DNA from: Ralstonia sp. A12
GTDB taxonomy: Bacteria > Pseudomonadota > Gammaproteobacteria > Burkholderiales > Burkholderiaceae
Direction of reading: 5' to 3'
NCBI RefSeq assembly: GCF_000801955.1
Contig: NZ_JSZO01000002.1
Coordinates: 310,001-374,000, forward strand
DNA length: 64,000 nt
Of this stretch, positions 17,498 through 26,468 are shown in pieces; the first letter of the stretch is position 1; each line of letters starts with the position of its first letter. Position numbers and translations under genes: made by a program. The notes under the pieces were generated by a model. That model was not told the DNA's origin and made no database searches. It saw only the letters and a list, made by a program, of their open reading frames with translations.

Positions 17498-17516
17498 TTG
17501 AAAAACGTATTTTCAA
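17498..17516. promoter_or_regulatory. 19-bp palindrome upstream of the alpha/beta hydrolase gene
   Basis: TTGAAAA-ACGTA-TTTTCAA has perfect 7-bp arms. It sits 54 bp before the hydrolase ATG in an AT-rich stretch and is a plausible operator. The nearby LysR gene (18483) is one candidate binder. Confidence 0.5.
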
Positions 17517-17569
17517 TGGTTACTATGGGTTCCGGTGCCATCCCCCAAAATCTCACCAGGAGCCCTGTC

Positions 17570-18478
17570 ATGAACGCCCCAGTCCAGCCCGCCCATCTCG
17601 TTGCGGATGCGTATGCCCCGACCGCTGTGCGCCATCGCACCGTAGACGTTGAGGGGGTGCGCGTGTTCTATCGCGAGGCCGGCCCGGCCGATGCGCCCAC
17701 CCTGCTGCTATTGCACGGCTTCCCGAGTGCATCGCACATGTTCCGAAACCTGATCCCGCGACTGGCTGAGCACTATCACGTGGTGGCGCCCGACCTGCCC
17801 GGCTTTGGGTTGACGCAGGTGCCGGAGGGCTTCCGCTACACCTTCGAAAGCCTCGCTCACGTGGTGGATGGCTTTACGCAGGCGATCGGGCTGTCGCGCT
17901 ACGCGATCTACGTGTTCGACTACGGTGCGCCGGTCGGCTGGCGCCTGGCGATGGCGCATCCGGAGCGCATCACGGCCATCGTCACGCAGAACGGCAATGG
18001 TTACGAGGATGGCCTGGGCGAGGGCCCATGGGCGCCGGTCAAAGCCTATTGGGCCAACCCGGACGAAGCGCATCGCCGGGCGCTGCACATGCTGGTCTCC
18101 GACGAGATGACGCAATGGCAGTACCTGAACGGCGTGCCTGACCCGGCCCGCGTGGCGCCGGACGGCTACCTGCTCGACCAATACTTCCTGAGCCGCGCGG
18201 GCCAGCTCGACATCCAGATGGACCTGTTCCTGGACTACGCGAGCAACGTGGCGCTGTATCCAGCGCTGCACGCGTACTTCCGTACGCACCGTCCGCCGTT
18301 GCTGGCGGTGTGGGGGCGCAATGACACCATCTTCATTCCGCCCGGCGCGGAGGCCTTCAAGCGCGACTTGCCAGATGCCGAGGTGCACTTTGTCGACAGC
18401 GGCCACTTTGCGCTGGAGACGCACCACGAAGAAATCGGTGCACGCATGCTCGACTTCCTCGGCCGGGTGGTGAAGTAA
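17570..18478 (+). CDS. Alpha/beta hydrolase, haloalkane dehalogenase / epoxide hydrolase-like
   Basis: A 302-residue alpha/beta-hydrolase. The oxyanion HG motif is LLLHGFPSASH (46-56), the strand after it carries APDLPGFG (73-80), and the nucleophile elbow VFDYGAPVGW places Asp117, not Ser, as nucleophile. That is the pattern of dehalogenases and epoxide hydrolases rather than esterases. The catalytic His is in DSGHFALETH near residue 282. Start 17570 has CAGGAG upstream; the much longer open frame upstream is not coding-like. It converges with a LysR gene, 4 bases apart. Confidence 0.87.
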   Translation: MNAPVQPAHLVADAYAPTAVRHRTVDVEGVRVFYREAGPADAPTLLLLHGFPSASHMFRNLIPRLAEHYHVVAPDLPGFGLTQVPEGFRYTFESLAHVVDGFTQAIGLSRYAIYVFDYGAPVGWRLAMAHPERITAIVTQNGNGYEDGLGEGPWAPVKAYWANPDEAHRRALHMLVSDEMTQWQYLNGVPDPARVAPDGYLLDQYFLSRAGQLDIQMDLFLDYASNVALYPALHAYFRTHRPPLLAVWGRNDTIFIPPGAEAFKRDLPDAEVHFVDSGHFALETHHEEIGARMLDFLGRVVK

Positions 18479-18482
18479 GCGA

Positions 18483-19406
18483 CTAACCCCGGGTCATCGG
18501 CTGCATGCTGGCTTCCTTGGCGAAACGCTCGCGCAGGAATGCCACCAACGCCTTCACCGACGGCGCCACACCCGCGCGCGACGGGTACAGCGCATGCAGG
18601 TCGGCCGGCTCGGGTGTCCAGCCGGGCAACACCGTCTGCAGACGACGATCAGCAAGCGCTTCATGGCAGCAGTGCTGGGGCAGGATGGCCACACCTAATC
18701 CGGCGATGGCCGCTTCGCGCAGGGCGATGATGTTGTCGGCGGCAAAGCGCGGGCGAATGGGGAGCGCCAGACGATGACCGCGTGCGTCCTGCAGAACCCA
18801 ATCGCGGCTGCGTGCGAGCGTGCCTTGGCCCAGACACGGCAGGTTGTCGAGATCGGCCGGCGTGCTCGGGTTTTCCACACGCGCAAGCAGGGCGGGGCTG
18901 CCCACCAGCACACGTGGCGAGACCGCCAGATGCCGCGCCACCACATCACGCGAAGGCAGCGGCCCGGTGGCCGCGCGAATGGCCACGTCAATGCGCTGCT
19001 CGATCAGGTCGACATAGGTGTTGGAGAGGTCCAGTTCGATGCGCAGCTTCGGGTGGGTTTCTGCAAACTCGGCCAGCCAGCCCGCGAGCAACGTCTCGGC
19101 CAGCAGCGGCGATGTGCCCACGCGCAACACCCCCGCCGGCTCGCTGCGCGCAGCACCGGCCAGGGCTTCGATGGCTGCGGACGCATCGGCCATGTCGCGC
19201 GCATGCCGGTACACCGCCTCGCCCACCGGCGTGACCGACACACGATGGCTTGAGCGCTGCAGCAGGCGCGTACCGAGCTGCGTTTCCAGTTCGGCAATGC
19301 GGCGGCTCAGGCGCGATTTGGGGATGCCCGTGGCGCGCTCAGCGGCAGAAAAGCCACCGGCTTCCACCACGCGTGTGAAGAGATACAAATCGTCGAAGCG
19401 CTTCAT
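18483..19406 (-). CDS. LysR family transcriptional regulator
   Basis: A 307-residue LysR protein. The N-terminal winged helix (about 1-60) has FTRVVEAGGFSAAERATGIPKSRLSRRIAEL as its recognition region (quoted across two helices), and an effector domain follows. The PKSRLSRRI variant and the length fit the common DsbA/AaeR-like subgroup. Start 19406 is the first Met before the HTH; the much longer frame upstream was rejected. The gene is divergent from the serine hydrolase (19587) and convergent with the alpha/beta hydrolase (17570); LTTR genes usually control the divergent neighbour. Confidence 0.92.
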   Translation of the reverse strand: MKRFDDLYLFTRVVEAGGFSAAERATGIPKSRLSRRIAELETQLGTRLLQRSSHRVSVTPVGEAVYRHARDMADASAAIEALAGAARSEPAGVLRVGTSPLLAETLLAGWLAEFAETHPKLRIELDLSNTYVDLIEQRIDVAIRAATGPLPSRDVVARHLAVSPRVLVGSPALLARVENPSTPADLDNLPCLGQGTLARSRDWVLQDARGHRLALPIRPRFAADNIIALREAAIAGLGVAILPQHCCHEALADRRLQTVLPGWTPEPADLHALYPSRAGVAPSVKALVAFLRERFAKEASMQPMTRG

Positions 19407-19586
19407 GTTGGGGCGGTGTTGCGGTCGAACCGCATTGAAGCACAGGACGGCCCTGCCACGGGCGGCAGGTCGGGGGCTGTACAGTGTCAACCTGGCCGAC
19501 AGACGCGGCTGGAAATCTCGCATGGACCGGATCGGAGTCTCGCAAACCTGCACCGCTGGTGTGGGCCCGAATAACAAGGAGAAGGC

Positions 19587-20849
19587 ATGGATAGGCAAGG
19601 CAGGCAAACGCTGGGAATGTCCAGCGCTCGGCTCGAACGGGTCGAACGTTTCATCGACGACGCCTATGTCGCGACCGGCAAACTGCCGGGCGCCCTGGTC
19701 CAGGTGTGGCGGCGCGGCGAGCTGGCCTTGAACGCCGTGCTGGGCATGGCCGACCGCGAGCGTCAGGTGCCGCTGGCCCAGGATTCGATCTTCCGCATCT
19801 ATTCGATGACCAAGCCTGTCACGTCGGTGGCGCTCATGATGCTGGTCGAGGAATGCAAGGTCGCGCTGGATGATCCGGTCAGCAAGTACATCCCGGCGTG
19901 GGCGAACCTGGGTGTGTACGCCGGCGGCCTCATGGAGAGCTTCCAGACGCGGCCGGTCACACGCCCGATGCTGGTGGTCGATCTGCTGCGCCATACCTCC
20001 GGCCTGACCTATGGCTTTCACCAGAACACCAATGTCGATGCGGCGTATCGTCGACTGAAGCTGGGAGACATCGCGACCGGCGGCACGCTCGACGACATGA
20101 TCGAGAAGCTGGCCGGCGTGCCGCTGGAGTTTTCGCCGGGCGAGGCGTGGAACTATTCTGTCTCCACTGACGTGCTGGGCTATCTCGTTGGCAAGATCAG
20201 CGGGATGCCGTTCGAGACCTTCCTGAAAGAGCGGATCTTCGACCCGCTGGGCATGGTCGATACGGCCTTCCATGTGCCGGAAGAGAAGGCATCGCGCTTC
20301 TGCGCCTGCTATGCCGTTGGGGCGCTCGGCTCGACGGCGGTGGCAGACCGACCGGCCTTGCAGGACGACCCGCGCACCAGCCCTTACCTGAAGCCGCCCA
20401 GCTTTGTTTCCGGCGGTGGCGGTCTGGTGTCCACCGCCGCCGACTACCTGCGCTTCGCGCGCATGCTGCTGCAAGGTGGTGAGCTGGACGGTGCGCGTCT
20501 GCTCGGGCCGAAGACGTTGGCGCTGATGACCGCCAACCATCTGCCGGGCGGGGCCAGCATATCGGCCATGTCGCCGCGCTCGATGTTCAGTGAAGCGGCC
20601 TATGACGGCGTGGGATTCGGGCTGGGCTTTGCCACCACGGTCGCGCCGTCGACCACGCTGATTCCCGGCAGTTCCGGTGACTTCTTCTGGGGCGGCGCGG
20701 CCGGCACCTTCTTCTGGGTCGACCCGCAGGAGGACCTGATCGGTCTGTTCCTGACGCAGGTCCTGCCGTCGTCCGCTTACCCGGTGCGCCGGCAGTTGCG
20801 CACGCTGGTCTATAGCGCGATCACCGAAGTCGGTAGTCCCGCGCGCTGA
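19587..20849 (+). CDS. Serine hydrolase, beta-lactamase-related (class C fold)
   Basis: A 420-residue protein of the EstB/PBP4*/class C beta-lactamase-like family. The SxxK motif is Ser73-Met-Thr-Lys76, followed by LLRHTSGLTYGF and the YxN-equivalent Tyr in WNYSVSTDVLG. C-terminal WGGAAGTFFWVDP replaces KTG. It has no signal peptide and is likely a cytoplasmic esterase rather than a true beta-lactamase. The start has AAGGAGAAGG upstream. It is divergent from the LysR gene. Confidence 0.88.
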   Translation: MDRQGRQTLGMSSARLERVERFIDDAYVATGKLPGALVQVWRRGELALNAVLGMADRERQVPLAQDSIFRIYSMTKPVTSVALMMLVEECKVALDDPVSKYIPAWANLGVYAGGLMESFQTRPVTRPMLVVDLLRHTSGLTYGFHQNTNVDAAYRRLKLGDIATGGTLDDMIEKLAGVPLEFSPGEAWNYSVSTDVLGYLVGKISGMPFETFLKERIFDPLGMVDTAFHVPEEKASRFCACYAVGALGSTAVADRPALQDDPRTSPYLKPPSFVSGGGGLVSTAADYLRFARMLLQGGELDGARLLGPKTLALMTANHLPGGASISAMSPRSMFSEAAYDGVGFGLGFATTVAPSTTLIPGSSGDFFWGGAAGTFFWVDPQEDLIGLFLTQVLPSSAYPVRRQLRTLVYSAITEVGSPAR

Positions 20850-20855
20850 GCATCC

Positions 20856-20884
20856 GGGCGGCGGAGCATTCCACGCCGCCGCCC
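20856..20884. terminator. GC-rich hairpin between convergent genes
   Basis: A perfect 9-bp stem, GGGCGGCGG (20856-20864) with CCGCCGCCC (20876-20884), lies between the serine hydrolase and aldehyde dehydrogenase stops. No T-run follows on either strand, so it may aid Rho-dependent ending or protect 3' ends. Confidence 0.5.
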
Positions 20885-20895
20885 ATCACCGAACA

Positions 20896-22428
20896 TCACA
20901 CGTCGAACCGAACACCCTGCGCCAGCGGCAGTGCGCCGCTGTAGTTGATGGTGTTGGTGGCACGGCGCATGTAACCCTTCCAGGCGTCGGAGCCGGACTC
21001 ACGGCCGCCGCCGGTTTCCTTCTCGCCACCGAATGCGCCACCGATCTCGGCGCCCGATGTGCCGATATTGACGTTGGCGATGCCGCAATCGCTGCCCGCT
21101 GGCGACATGAAGCGTTCGGCATCGCTCAGGCTGCCGGTAAAGATGGCCGACGACAGGCCTTGCGGCACGTTGTTCTGGATGTCGATCGCTTCTTCTGTGT
21201 CACCGTCGTACACCACGACGTAGAGGATGGGCGCGAAGGTTTCGCTCTCCATTACCTTCGTCGGCTTCGGCATCTTGACCAGTGCAGGGCGCACGTACCA
21301 GGCATCTGCGCCCAGGTCTTCACGCAGGCGTTCGCCGCCCAGCACTGCGCCGCCTTCAGCGCGTGCCAGCGCCAGCGCCTGTTGCATGGCATCGAATGCA
21401 GCATGGTCGATCAGCGGGCCGACCAGCGTGCCATCGGCCAAGGGGTCGCCAATCGCGATGCTCTGGTAGATCTTTTCCAGGCGGGTCAGCAGCGTGTCAG
21501 CCACCGAGCGGTGCACGATCAGGCGTCGCAATGATGTGCAGCGTTGGCCCGCTGTGCCCACGGCAGCGAAGGTGATCGCGCGGGCGGCCAGTTCCAGGTC
21601 GGCCGAGGGCGTCACGATCATGGCGTTGTTGCCGCCGAGTTCCAGAATCGAACGGCCAAAGCGTTCCGCCACTTTCACGCCGACCTGACGGCCCATGCGG
21701 GTCGAGCCCGTGGCGCTGACCACCGGCACCAGGTGGCTTGCCACCAGAGCTTCGCCCACGTCACGACCGCCGATCAGCAGTTGGCTCAGCCCCGCCGGAA
21801 TGGCGCCCGGCTTCTCTGCATTGAACGCATCGACTACCTGCTGCATCAGGTGCTGGCAGGCAATGGCGGTCAGCGGCGTCTTCTCCGACGGCTTCCACAC
21901 GATGGCGTTGCCGCACACCAGCGCCAGCGCGGCGTTCCACGACCACACCGCCACCGGAAAGTTGAACGCCGAGATGATGCCCACCACCCCCATCGGGTGC
22001 CAGGTTTCCATCATGCGATGCCCCGGCCGCTCGCTCGCGATGGTCAGGCCATGCAGTTGGCGCGACAGGCCCACGGCAAAGTCGCAGATGTCGATCATCT
22101 CCTGCACCTCGCCCAGGCCTTCGGAGGTGATCTTGCCGGCCTCCAGCGACACCAGTTCGCCGAGGGCAGCCTTATGCGTGCGCAGCACTTCGCCCAGGCG
22201 GCGCACCAGCTCGCCGCGCACGGGCGCCGGCACGGTGCGCCAGGCCAGATATGCTTGATGCGCGCTCTGGATGGCCGCGTCTGCCTGACCGGCGGTGTGC
22301 GATTTCACGGTCGCCAATACGGCGCCATCGCGCGGGGCGCGGCTTGTCCAATCCGACCCCTCGTAGGCCTGCAAATCCAGGTCCAGGGCGTTCAATACTG
22401 CTTGCAATCGTGTTCGGGAATCTGACAT
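20896..22428 (-). CDS. amaB: ALDH7-type aldehyde dehydrogenase, probable L-piperidine-6-carboxylate dehydrogenase
   Basis: A 510-residue NAD-dependent aldehyde dehydrogenase. Catalytic Cys297 is in GQRCTS, the general base Glu263 in LELGGNN, and cofactor segments include SAFNFPVAVWSWN and WKPSEKTPLT. GQRCTS and the overall pattern match the ALDH7/antiquitin group, which oxidises 2-aminoadipate semialdehyde (in equilibrium with piperidine-6-carboxylate) to 2-aminoadipate in lysine degradation. It is the last gene of a minus-strand run that also encodes a three-part amine dehydrogenase and an ABC importer, and 2-aminoadipate-using genes follow at 30313-34415. The symbol follows Pseudomonas usage and is assigned by similarity and context. 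Confidence 0.85.
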   Translation of the reverse strand: MSDSRTRLQAVLNALDLDLQAYEGSDWTSRAPRDGAVLATVKSHTAGQADAAIQSAHQAYLAWRTVPAPVRGELVRRLGEVLRTHKAALGELVSLEAGKITSEGLGEVQEMIDICDFAVGLSRQLHGLTIASERPGHRMMETWHPMGVVGIISAFNFPVAVWSWNAALALVCGNAIVWKPSEKTPLTAIACQHLMQQVVDAFNAEKPGAIPAGLSQLLIGGRDVGEALVASHLVPVVSATGSTRMGRQVGVKVAERFGRSILELGGNNAMIVTPSADLELAARAITFAAVGTAGQRCTSLRRLIVHRSVADTLLTRLEKIYQSIAIGDPLADGTLVGPLIDHAAFDAMQQALALARAEGGAVLGGERLREDLGADAWYVRPALVKMPKPTKVMESETFAPILYVVVYDGDTEEAIDIQNNVPQGLSSAIFTGSLSDAERFMSPAGSDCGIANVNIGTSGAEIGGAFGGEKETGGGRESGSDAWKGYMRRATNTINYSGALPLAQGVRFDV

Positions 22429-22487
22429 CGCGAGTCCTTACCGTTCTCTCATGTTCAATCGAAAATACTGCTCGGTTGTCGAGGTGC

Positions 22488-23555
22488 TCAACGCTCGACA
22501 ACGCGGTTCCAGCGCTTGCTCCATTCCGGGCGCTCGGCGTTGATCACGTCCCAGTCCAGGGCAACGGCAGTCTTGAGGATGGTGTTCATGCGGGCCTGAT
22601 CTTCAGCCGCCTTGCCCTTGAGTGGAGCTTTGGGATTGACTGGGTTGTAGGAGCCGTTTTCCATGGCGAGCGCCTGGGCCTCGGGGCTGATCAGGTAGTC
22701 CGACAGCTTCTGAGCAAGATCGGCATCCGGGTTGTTGGCCAGCACACACTGCGCGGTCAGCAGAACGACCGCGCCTTCCTTAGGGGCGACGAATTCCATC
22801 GGGATGCCCTTGGATTTCATCAGCTCCACCTGCGTGAGCGTGTAGGGGAACAGCGCGGCATCGCCCGCCTGCATCATCTCCACCACCTTCGACGAGTTGG
22901 GGATGTACTCCACCACGTTCGGGCCGATGGTGGTCGGCCACGCCTTGAAGGCCGGGTCGACGTTCTTTTCCGTGCCGCCCTTCAGGCGGTTGAACATCAG
23001 GAAGGCGTCCAGGCCGAACGACGAGGCCGGCATGGATTGCACGACCACCTTGCCCTTGTATTTCGGGTCGGCCAGGTCACCCCACGAGGTGGGTGGCGTC
23101 CAGCCCTTGTCGGCAAAGATCTTGGTGCTGTAGGCAAGGCCTGTCAGCCCCATCGACAGGCCGACTGCGTAGTCGCCCTTGAGGTGCGCAATGGCGGGCA
23201 CGGCCGACAGGTTGGCCGAAGGCTTGAGCTTTTCGCACAGCCCCATGCCGATGGCGCGGAACATGACACCGTCGTCCAGCGTCATCACGTGCATCTGCGC
23301 TTTGCCCTTGGTTGCCTGGGCCTTGGCCAGGATGTCGGTCGAGGTGCCGGGCACGACGACCACCTTGACGTTGTTGGCCTTCTCAAACGGCGGGAACACG
23401 AACTGTGTGTAGGTGCGCTCCATGTTGCCGCCGTTCATGCCGATGTACAGCGTCTTGGTTTCAGCGTGGGCGGTGCCGGCAGCGACGGTGGTGAGCAGCG
23501 CAGCACCGGCAGCCGCTGCAATGACGGACGTGAAGGATGGGTTCGCGTGTTTCAT
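22488..23555 (-). CDS. ABC transporter periplasmic substrate-binding protein (PotD/ABC spermidine-type)
   Basis: A 355-residue binding protein with a cleavable signal peptide (about 1-31, ending GTAHA). It belongs to the extracellular solute-binding group of the polyamine/opine-type ABC importers: ETKTLYIGMNGGN at the mature N-terminus and later GLAYSTKIFADKG. The start at 23555 has a clear AGGAG ribosome site, and the upstream frame is a shadow. It lies between the ALDH7 gene and the flavoprotein subunits, with the permeases and ATPase 3 kb upstream in the same run. The ligand is probably a cationic or cyclic amino acid such as pipecolate or lysine; this is inferred from context only. Confidence 0.85.
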   Translation of the reverse strand: MKHANPSFTSVIAAAAGAALLTTVAAGTAHAETKTLYIGMNGGNMERTYTQFVFPPFEKANNVKVVVVPGTSTDILAKAQATKGKAQMHVMTLDDGVMFRAIGMGLCEKLKPSANLSAVPAIAHLKGDYAVGLSMGLTGLAYSTKIFADKGWTPPTSWGDLADPKYKGKVVVQSMPASSFGLDAFLMFNRLKGGTEKNVDPAFKAWPTTIGPNVVEYIPNSSKVVEMMQAGDAALFPYTLTQVELMKSKGIPMEFVAPKEGAVVLLTAQCVLANNPDADLAQKLSDYLISPEAQALAMENGSYNPVNPKAPLKGKAAEDQARMNTILKTAVALDWDVINAERPEWSKRWNRVVER

Positions 23556-23572
23556 GGTGGTCTCCTGAGGCA

Positions 23573-24706
23573 TCAAGCAGCGGGTTGCAGAAAGCGTTGG
23601 ATGGAAAAGGCGTCGATGGGTGTGGTGGTGCGGCCCTCGGCGATCAACTCGGCCATGACATCGCCCACACCGGGCCCAAGCTGAAAGCCGGCGCCGGCAA
23701 AGCCAAAGGCATGGAACAGGCCCGGGCGACGGGCACTGGCGCCAATCACGGGTTGGTCGTCGGGAAGGTTGCCTTCCGTACCGCTCCAGGTACGGATGAT
23801 GTGGGCGCCCTTGAGTTGCGGCAGCAGGGCAGCCAGTTGGGGCAACTGGCGCAGGATGGCCACGTGCGATGAGCGTGCGCGCTGATCGTCCAGCACGTAG
23901 CCACGCCCGCCGCCGAACACCACATTGCCGCGCCGCACCTGGCGGCAGTAGATGCCGCCGCCTTCCACGCCCAGGCTCCAGGGCAGGAAGAACGGCAGCG
24001 GCTCGGTCACGCCCATGGTGGGCGGGATGGTGAACATGGGCACCGGCTCGCCCCATTGCGCCGCAAACTGCGCGGCCCAGGCACCGGCACAGTTGACCAG
24101 CACGGGGGCTTTGATCTCCAGGTCGCGGTCATGCTGGCGTGCATGGATGACAAAGCGCGTGCCGTCGTGCTCCACCGATTGCACCGGCGCGTGCTCGCGC
24201 ACATCGGCGCCGGCAGCCTGCGCGGCACGGGCAAACGCGGGAGACAGCAGGCGCGGATTGGCTTGACCATCTTCCGGACATAGCGAACCGCCGACAACCT
24301 GGTCGCCGCCCATCGGAAAGTATTTCTGCAGCGCCGCCCGGCCCTCAATGAGCTGCAGGCCCAGGCCATAGCCCTGGCTGCGCTCGGCGTAGTTGGCCAG
24401 TGATTCCATGTCGGCCACGCTGCGGGCGATCTTGAAATGACCGCTGCGCTCGTACTCCGCCTCGGTGCCGATCAACTCGGTCAGGCGCCCCCACAGCTGG
24501 TGCGAACGTTGGGCCAGCGGCAACTGCTCGATGAAGCGCCCCTGACGTCGTACGCCGCCAAAGTTGACGCCGCTGGAGCGCGAGCCGCACAGGTCGCGCT
24601 CCAGCAAGGTGACGGTCAGCCCGCGACGCCGCAGGAACAGCGCCGTGGCGCTGCCCATGATGCCGCCGCCGATGATGGCCACGTCACACGCGAGTTGCTC
24701 ACGCAT
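23573..24706 (-). CDS. FAD-dependent amine/amino-acid oxidoreductase, DAO family (beta-type subunit)
   Basis: A 377-residue DAO-fold flavoprotein. The FAD-binding Rossmann motif GGGIMG is at 13-18, a second acidic end (LLERDLCGSRSSG) follows, and the C-terminal FGFAGAGFQLGPGVGDVMAEL closes the FAD site. It resembles HcnC and the catalytic subunit of three-part proline / D-hydroxyproline / opine dehydrogenases. Its start overlaps the end of the next subunit gene by 8 bases. It should remove two electrons from a secondary or primary amine of the imported substrate and pass them to the partner subunits rather than to oxygen. Confidence 0.85.
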   Translation of the reverse strand: MREQLACDVAIIGGGIMGSATALFLRRRGLTVTLLERDLCGSRSSGVNFGGVRRQGRFIEQLPLAQRSHQLWGRLTELIGTEAEYERSGHFKIARSVADMESLANYAERSQGYGLGLQLIEGRAALQKYFPMGGDQVVGGSLCPEDGQANPRLLSPAFARAAQAAGADVREHAPVQSVEHDGTRFVIHARQHDRDLEIKAPVLVNCAGAWAAQFAAQWGEPVPMFTIPPTMGVTEPLPFFLPWSLGVEGGGIYCRQVRRGNVVFGGGRGYVLDDQRARSSHVAILRQLPQLAALLPQLKGAHIIRTWSGTEGNLPDDQPVIGASARRPGLFHAFGFAGAGFQLGPGVGDVMAELIAEGRTTTPIDAFSIQRFLQPAA

Positions 24707-26132
24707 GGTGGTCCTCCGGTTCAGTCGCCTCGGTCACATCCAATGGCAGGGGTTTGATCGGGGCTTGCGCGCGCAGGCGGCCCACCTGTGCGAGCGGAAC
24801 GGACTGCACGTGCGCAAGAATCTCTGCTGCCGCCGCGCCGCATATGCGGCCCTGGCAACGGCCCATGCCGACCCGGCACAGCGCCTTGAGGCGGTTCAGT
24901 TCACGTGCGTTGCATTCGGTTGCCGTCTGGCGCAGCGTGCCGACGGTGACGTTCTCGCAGCGGCATACGATCAGATCGTCGCTGGCGTGCGCGGCCCAGT
25001 CATCGGGAAAGGGAAATGCGGTCTCCAGCGCGTGACGGAATCGCTCGATCTTCTGCAGGCGCTGGCGCAACTGCGGTAAGCGATTGGCGTCGACGGGGAT
25101 CTGGCGATCCTGCAACAGCGCCAGCGCTGCCAGCTCGCCCGAAAGCTCGGCTGCATCGGCGCCCATGATGCCCGCACCATCGCCTGCCAGATACACGCCC
25201 GCGACGGAGCTGCGCCGCATGGCATCGATGCGGGGCACATGACAGCGGTGCAGCGTGGAGAACTCGAACGCGCAGCCCAGCAGATCGGCGAGTTGGGTTT
25301 CGGGCCGCAGCGCGTACCCCATGCCGACGGCGGAGCACGCGGTGCGCTGTTCGCGGCCGGAGCGGTCTTGCCACACGAGTTGTTCCACTGCTGCATCGCC
25401 TTCAGCACGCAACAGTCGCACGCCGTGGTGCATGGGCACGCCGTGCAGCTTGAGCCAGGCGACGAGCGCCATGCCCTTGGCCATGACCGCAGGCTGGCCC
25501 AGCATAGCCGGTGCGGCCTTGTAGCGCGCGGCGGCGGGTGCCGTGTCGAGTACCGCCACCACCTTCGCGCCCGCCTTGGCGTACTGACACGCCACCAGGT
25601 ACAGCAGGGGGCCGGTGCCGGCAAACACAACGGCATCGCCAATCGCACAGCCCTGGTATTTGAGCGCGACCTGCGCGCCGCCCAGCGTGTAGACCCCCGG
25701 CAGCGTCCAACCTGGGACGGGCAGCACGCGGTCGGTGGCGCCGGTGGCGACGATCACATCGCGCCAGGGCAGGCTGCGGACCTCGCGCGTGGGCGCATGC
25801 AGCAGGTCGAGCAGATCGGGCTGTGCATTCCACACCAGGGTTTGCGGGTGGTAGTCGAGCTGGGGACGGATGTGGTCGAAGGTGGCATGCACGGCTTGCG
25901 CACGTTCGGCCTCGGTGCCGTACAGCTCGGCGGCGGTGCGGCCGAAGCCTTCGGGTTGGCGGCGGTAGATCTGGCCGCCGGAATGCGGCGCCTCGTCCAG
26001 CACGATGGGTTTGAGGCCATGCGCGAGCAGGGCCTCGGCAGCGCGCACGCCCGCGGGCCCGGCACCGATGATGACGGGCTGCAAATCCTGCTGTGCCAGA
26101 CGCTGCAGTGTGGGAGCCGCTTGCACCATCAC
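24699..26132 (-). CDS. HcnB-like FAD/NAD-type oxidoreductase subunit with C-terminal [2Fe-2S] domain
   Basis: A 477-residue protein. The N-terminal FAD motif VIIGAGPAGVRAAEALLAHG is followed by the central dinucleotide domain (VFAGTGPLLYLVA) and a C-terminal BFD/Fer2-like domain with VCRCENVT and later CRVGMGRCQGRICG, a four-Cys [2Fe-2S] site. This is the alpha-type subunit of HcnABC-like or LhpBEF-like amine dehydrogenases, which relays electrons. It overlaps the DAO subunit gene by 8 bases and the ferredoxin-like subunit gene by 4 (ATGA), so the three are translationally coupled. Confidence 0.87.
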   Translation of the reverse strand: MMVQAAPTLQRLAQQDLQPVIIGAGPAGVRAAEALLAHGLKPIVLDEAPHSGGQIYRRQPEGFGRTAAELYGTEAERAQAVHATFDHIRPQLDYHPQTLVWNAQPDLLDLLHAPTREVRSLPWRDVIVATGATDRVLPVPGWTLPGVYTLGGAQVALKYQGCAIGDAVVFAGTGPLLYLVACQYAKAGAKVVAVLDTAPAAARYKAAPAMLGQPAVMAKGMALVAWLKLHGVPMHHGVRLLRAEGDAAVEQLVWQDRSGREQRTACSAVGMGYALRPETQLADLLGCAFEFSTLHRCHVPRIDAMRRSSVAGVYLAGDGAGIMGADAAELSGELAALALLQDRQIPVDANRLPQLRQRLQKIERFRHALETAFPFPDDWAAHASDDLIVCRCENVTVGTLRQTATECNARELNRLKALCRVGMGRCQGRICGAAAAEILAHVQSVPLAQVGRLRAQAPIKPLPLDVTEATEPEDHHA

Positions 26133-26455
26133 ACGGCTCCCTCAATGTTGGTCGGCTGCGTGCAGATGTGCATGCCGGGCTCGATCATGGTCTGACAGGC
26201 GCGCAGCGATTGGCCATCGGCCAGACGCACCCAGCAATCCTGACAAGCGCCCATCATGCAGAAGCCGGCACGCGGCTGTTGGCTGAATTCGTTGATGCGC
26301 AATTGGCGCGTGTGCGTAAGCACCGCCGTCAGCACGGTGTCGCCCGCCAGGGCTTGCGCGGGCTGGCCATCCAGCACGAACGCCACCGTGGGGCGATTCC
26401 GCTCTTTGAGGCGCTGGAGCTGCGCGTGTGCAGAGGGATTTGCAGGAGCAATCAT
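26129..26455 (-). CDS. (2Fe-2S)-binding subunit of amine dehydrogenase (HcnA-like)
   Basis: A 108-residue plant-ferredoxin-type protein with cluster Cys residues in GFCMMGACQDC (C-x4-C-x2-C) and a distal Cys in LRACQT. Its size and place just ahead of the FAD subunits match the small gamma subunit of three-part flavin dehydrogenases. It overlaps the alpha subunit by 4 bases. It follows the ABC permease gene by 13 bases, so transport and oxidation genes appear to be one transcript. Confidence 0.87.
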   Translation of the reverse strand: MIAPANPSAHAQLQRLKERNRPTVAFVLDGQPAQALAGDTVLTAVLTHTRQLRINEFSQQPRAGFCMMGACQDCWVRLADGQSLRACQTMIEPGMHICTQPTNIEGAV

Positions 26456-26468
26456 CGTGGTCTCTGTC

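Noticed and set aside
19407-20540. Upstream extension of the LysR protein to 685 residues
   Set aside because: The added part is antisense to the serine hydrolase and has no domain; the LysR HTH begins at 19406.
19587-20849. True class C beta-lactamase
   Set aside because: SxxK and Tyr motifs are present, but there is no signal peptide and no KTG; an esterase-type serine hydrolase is more likely.
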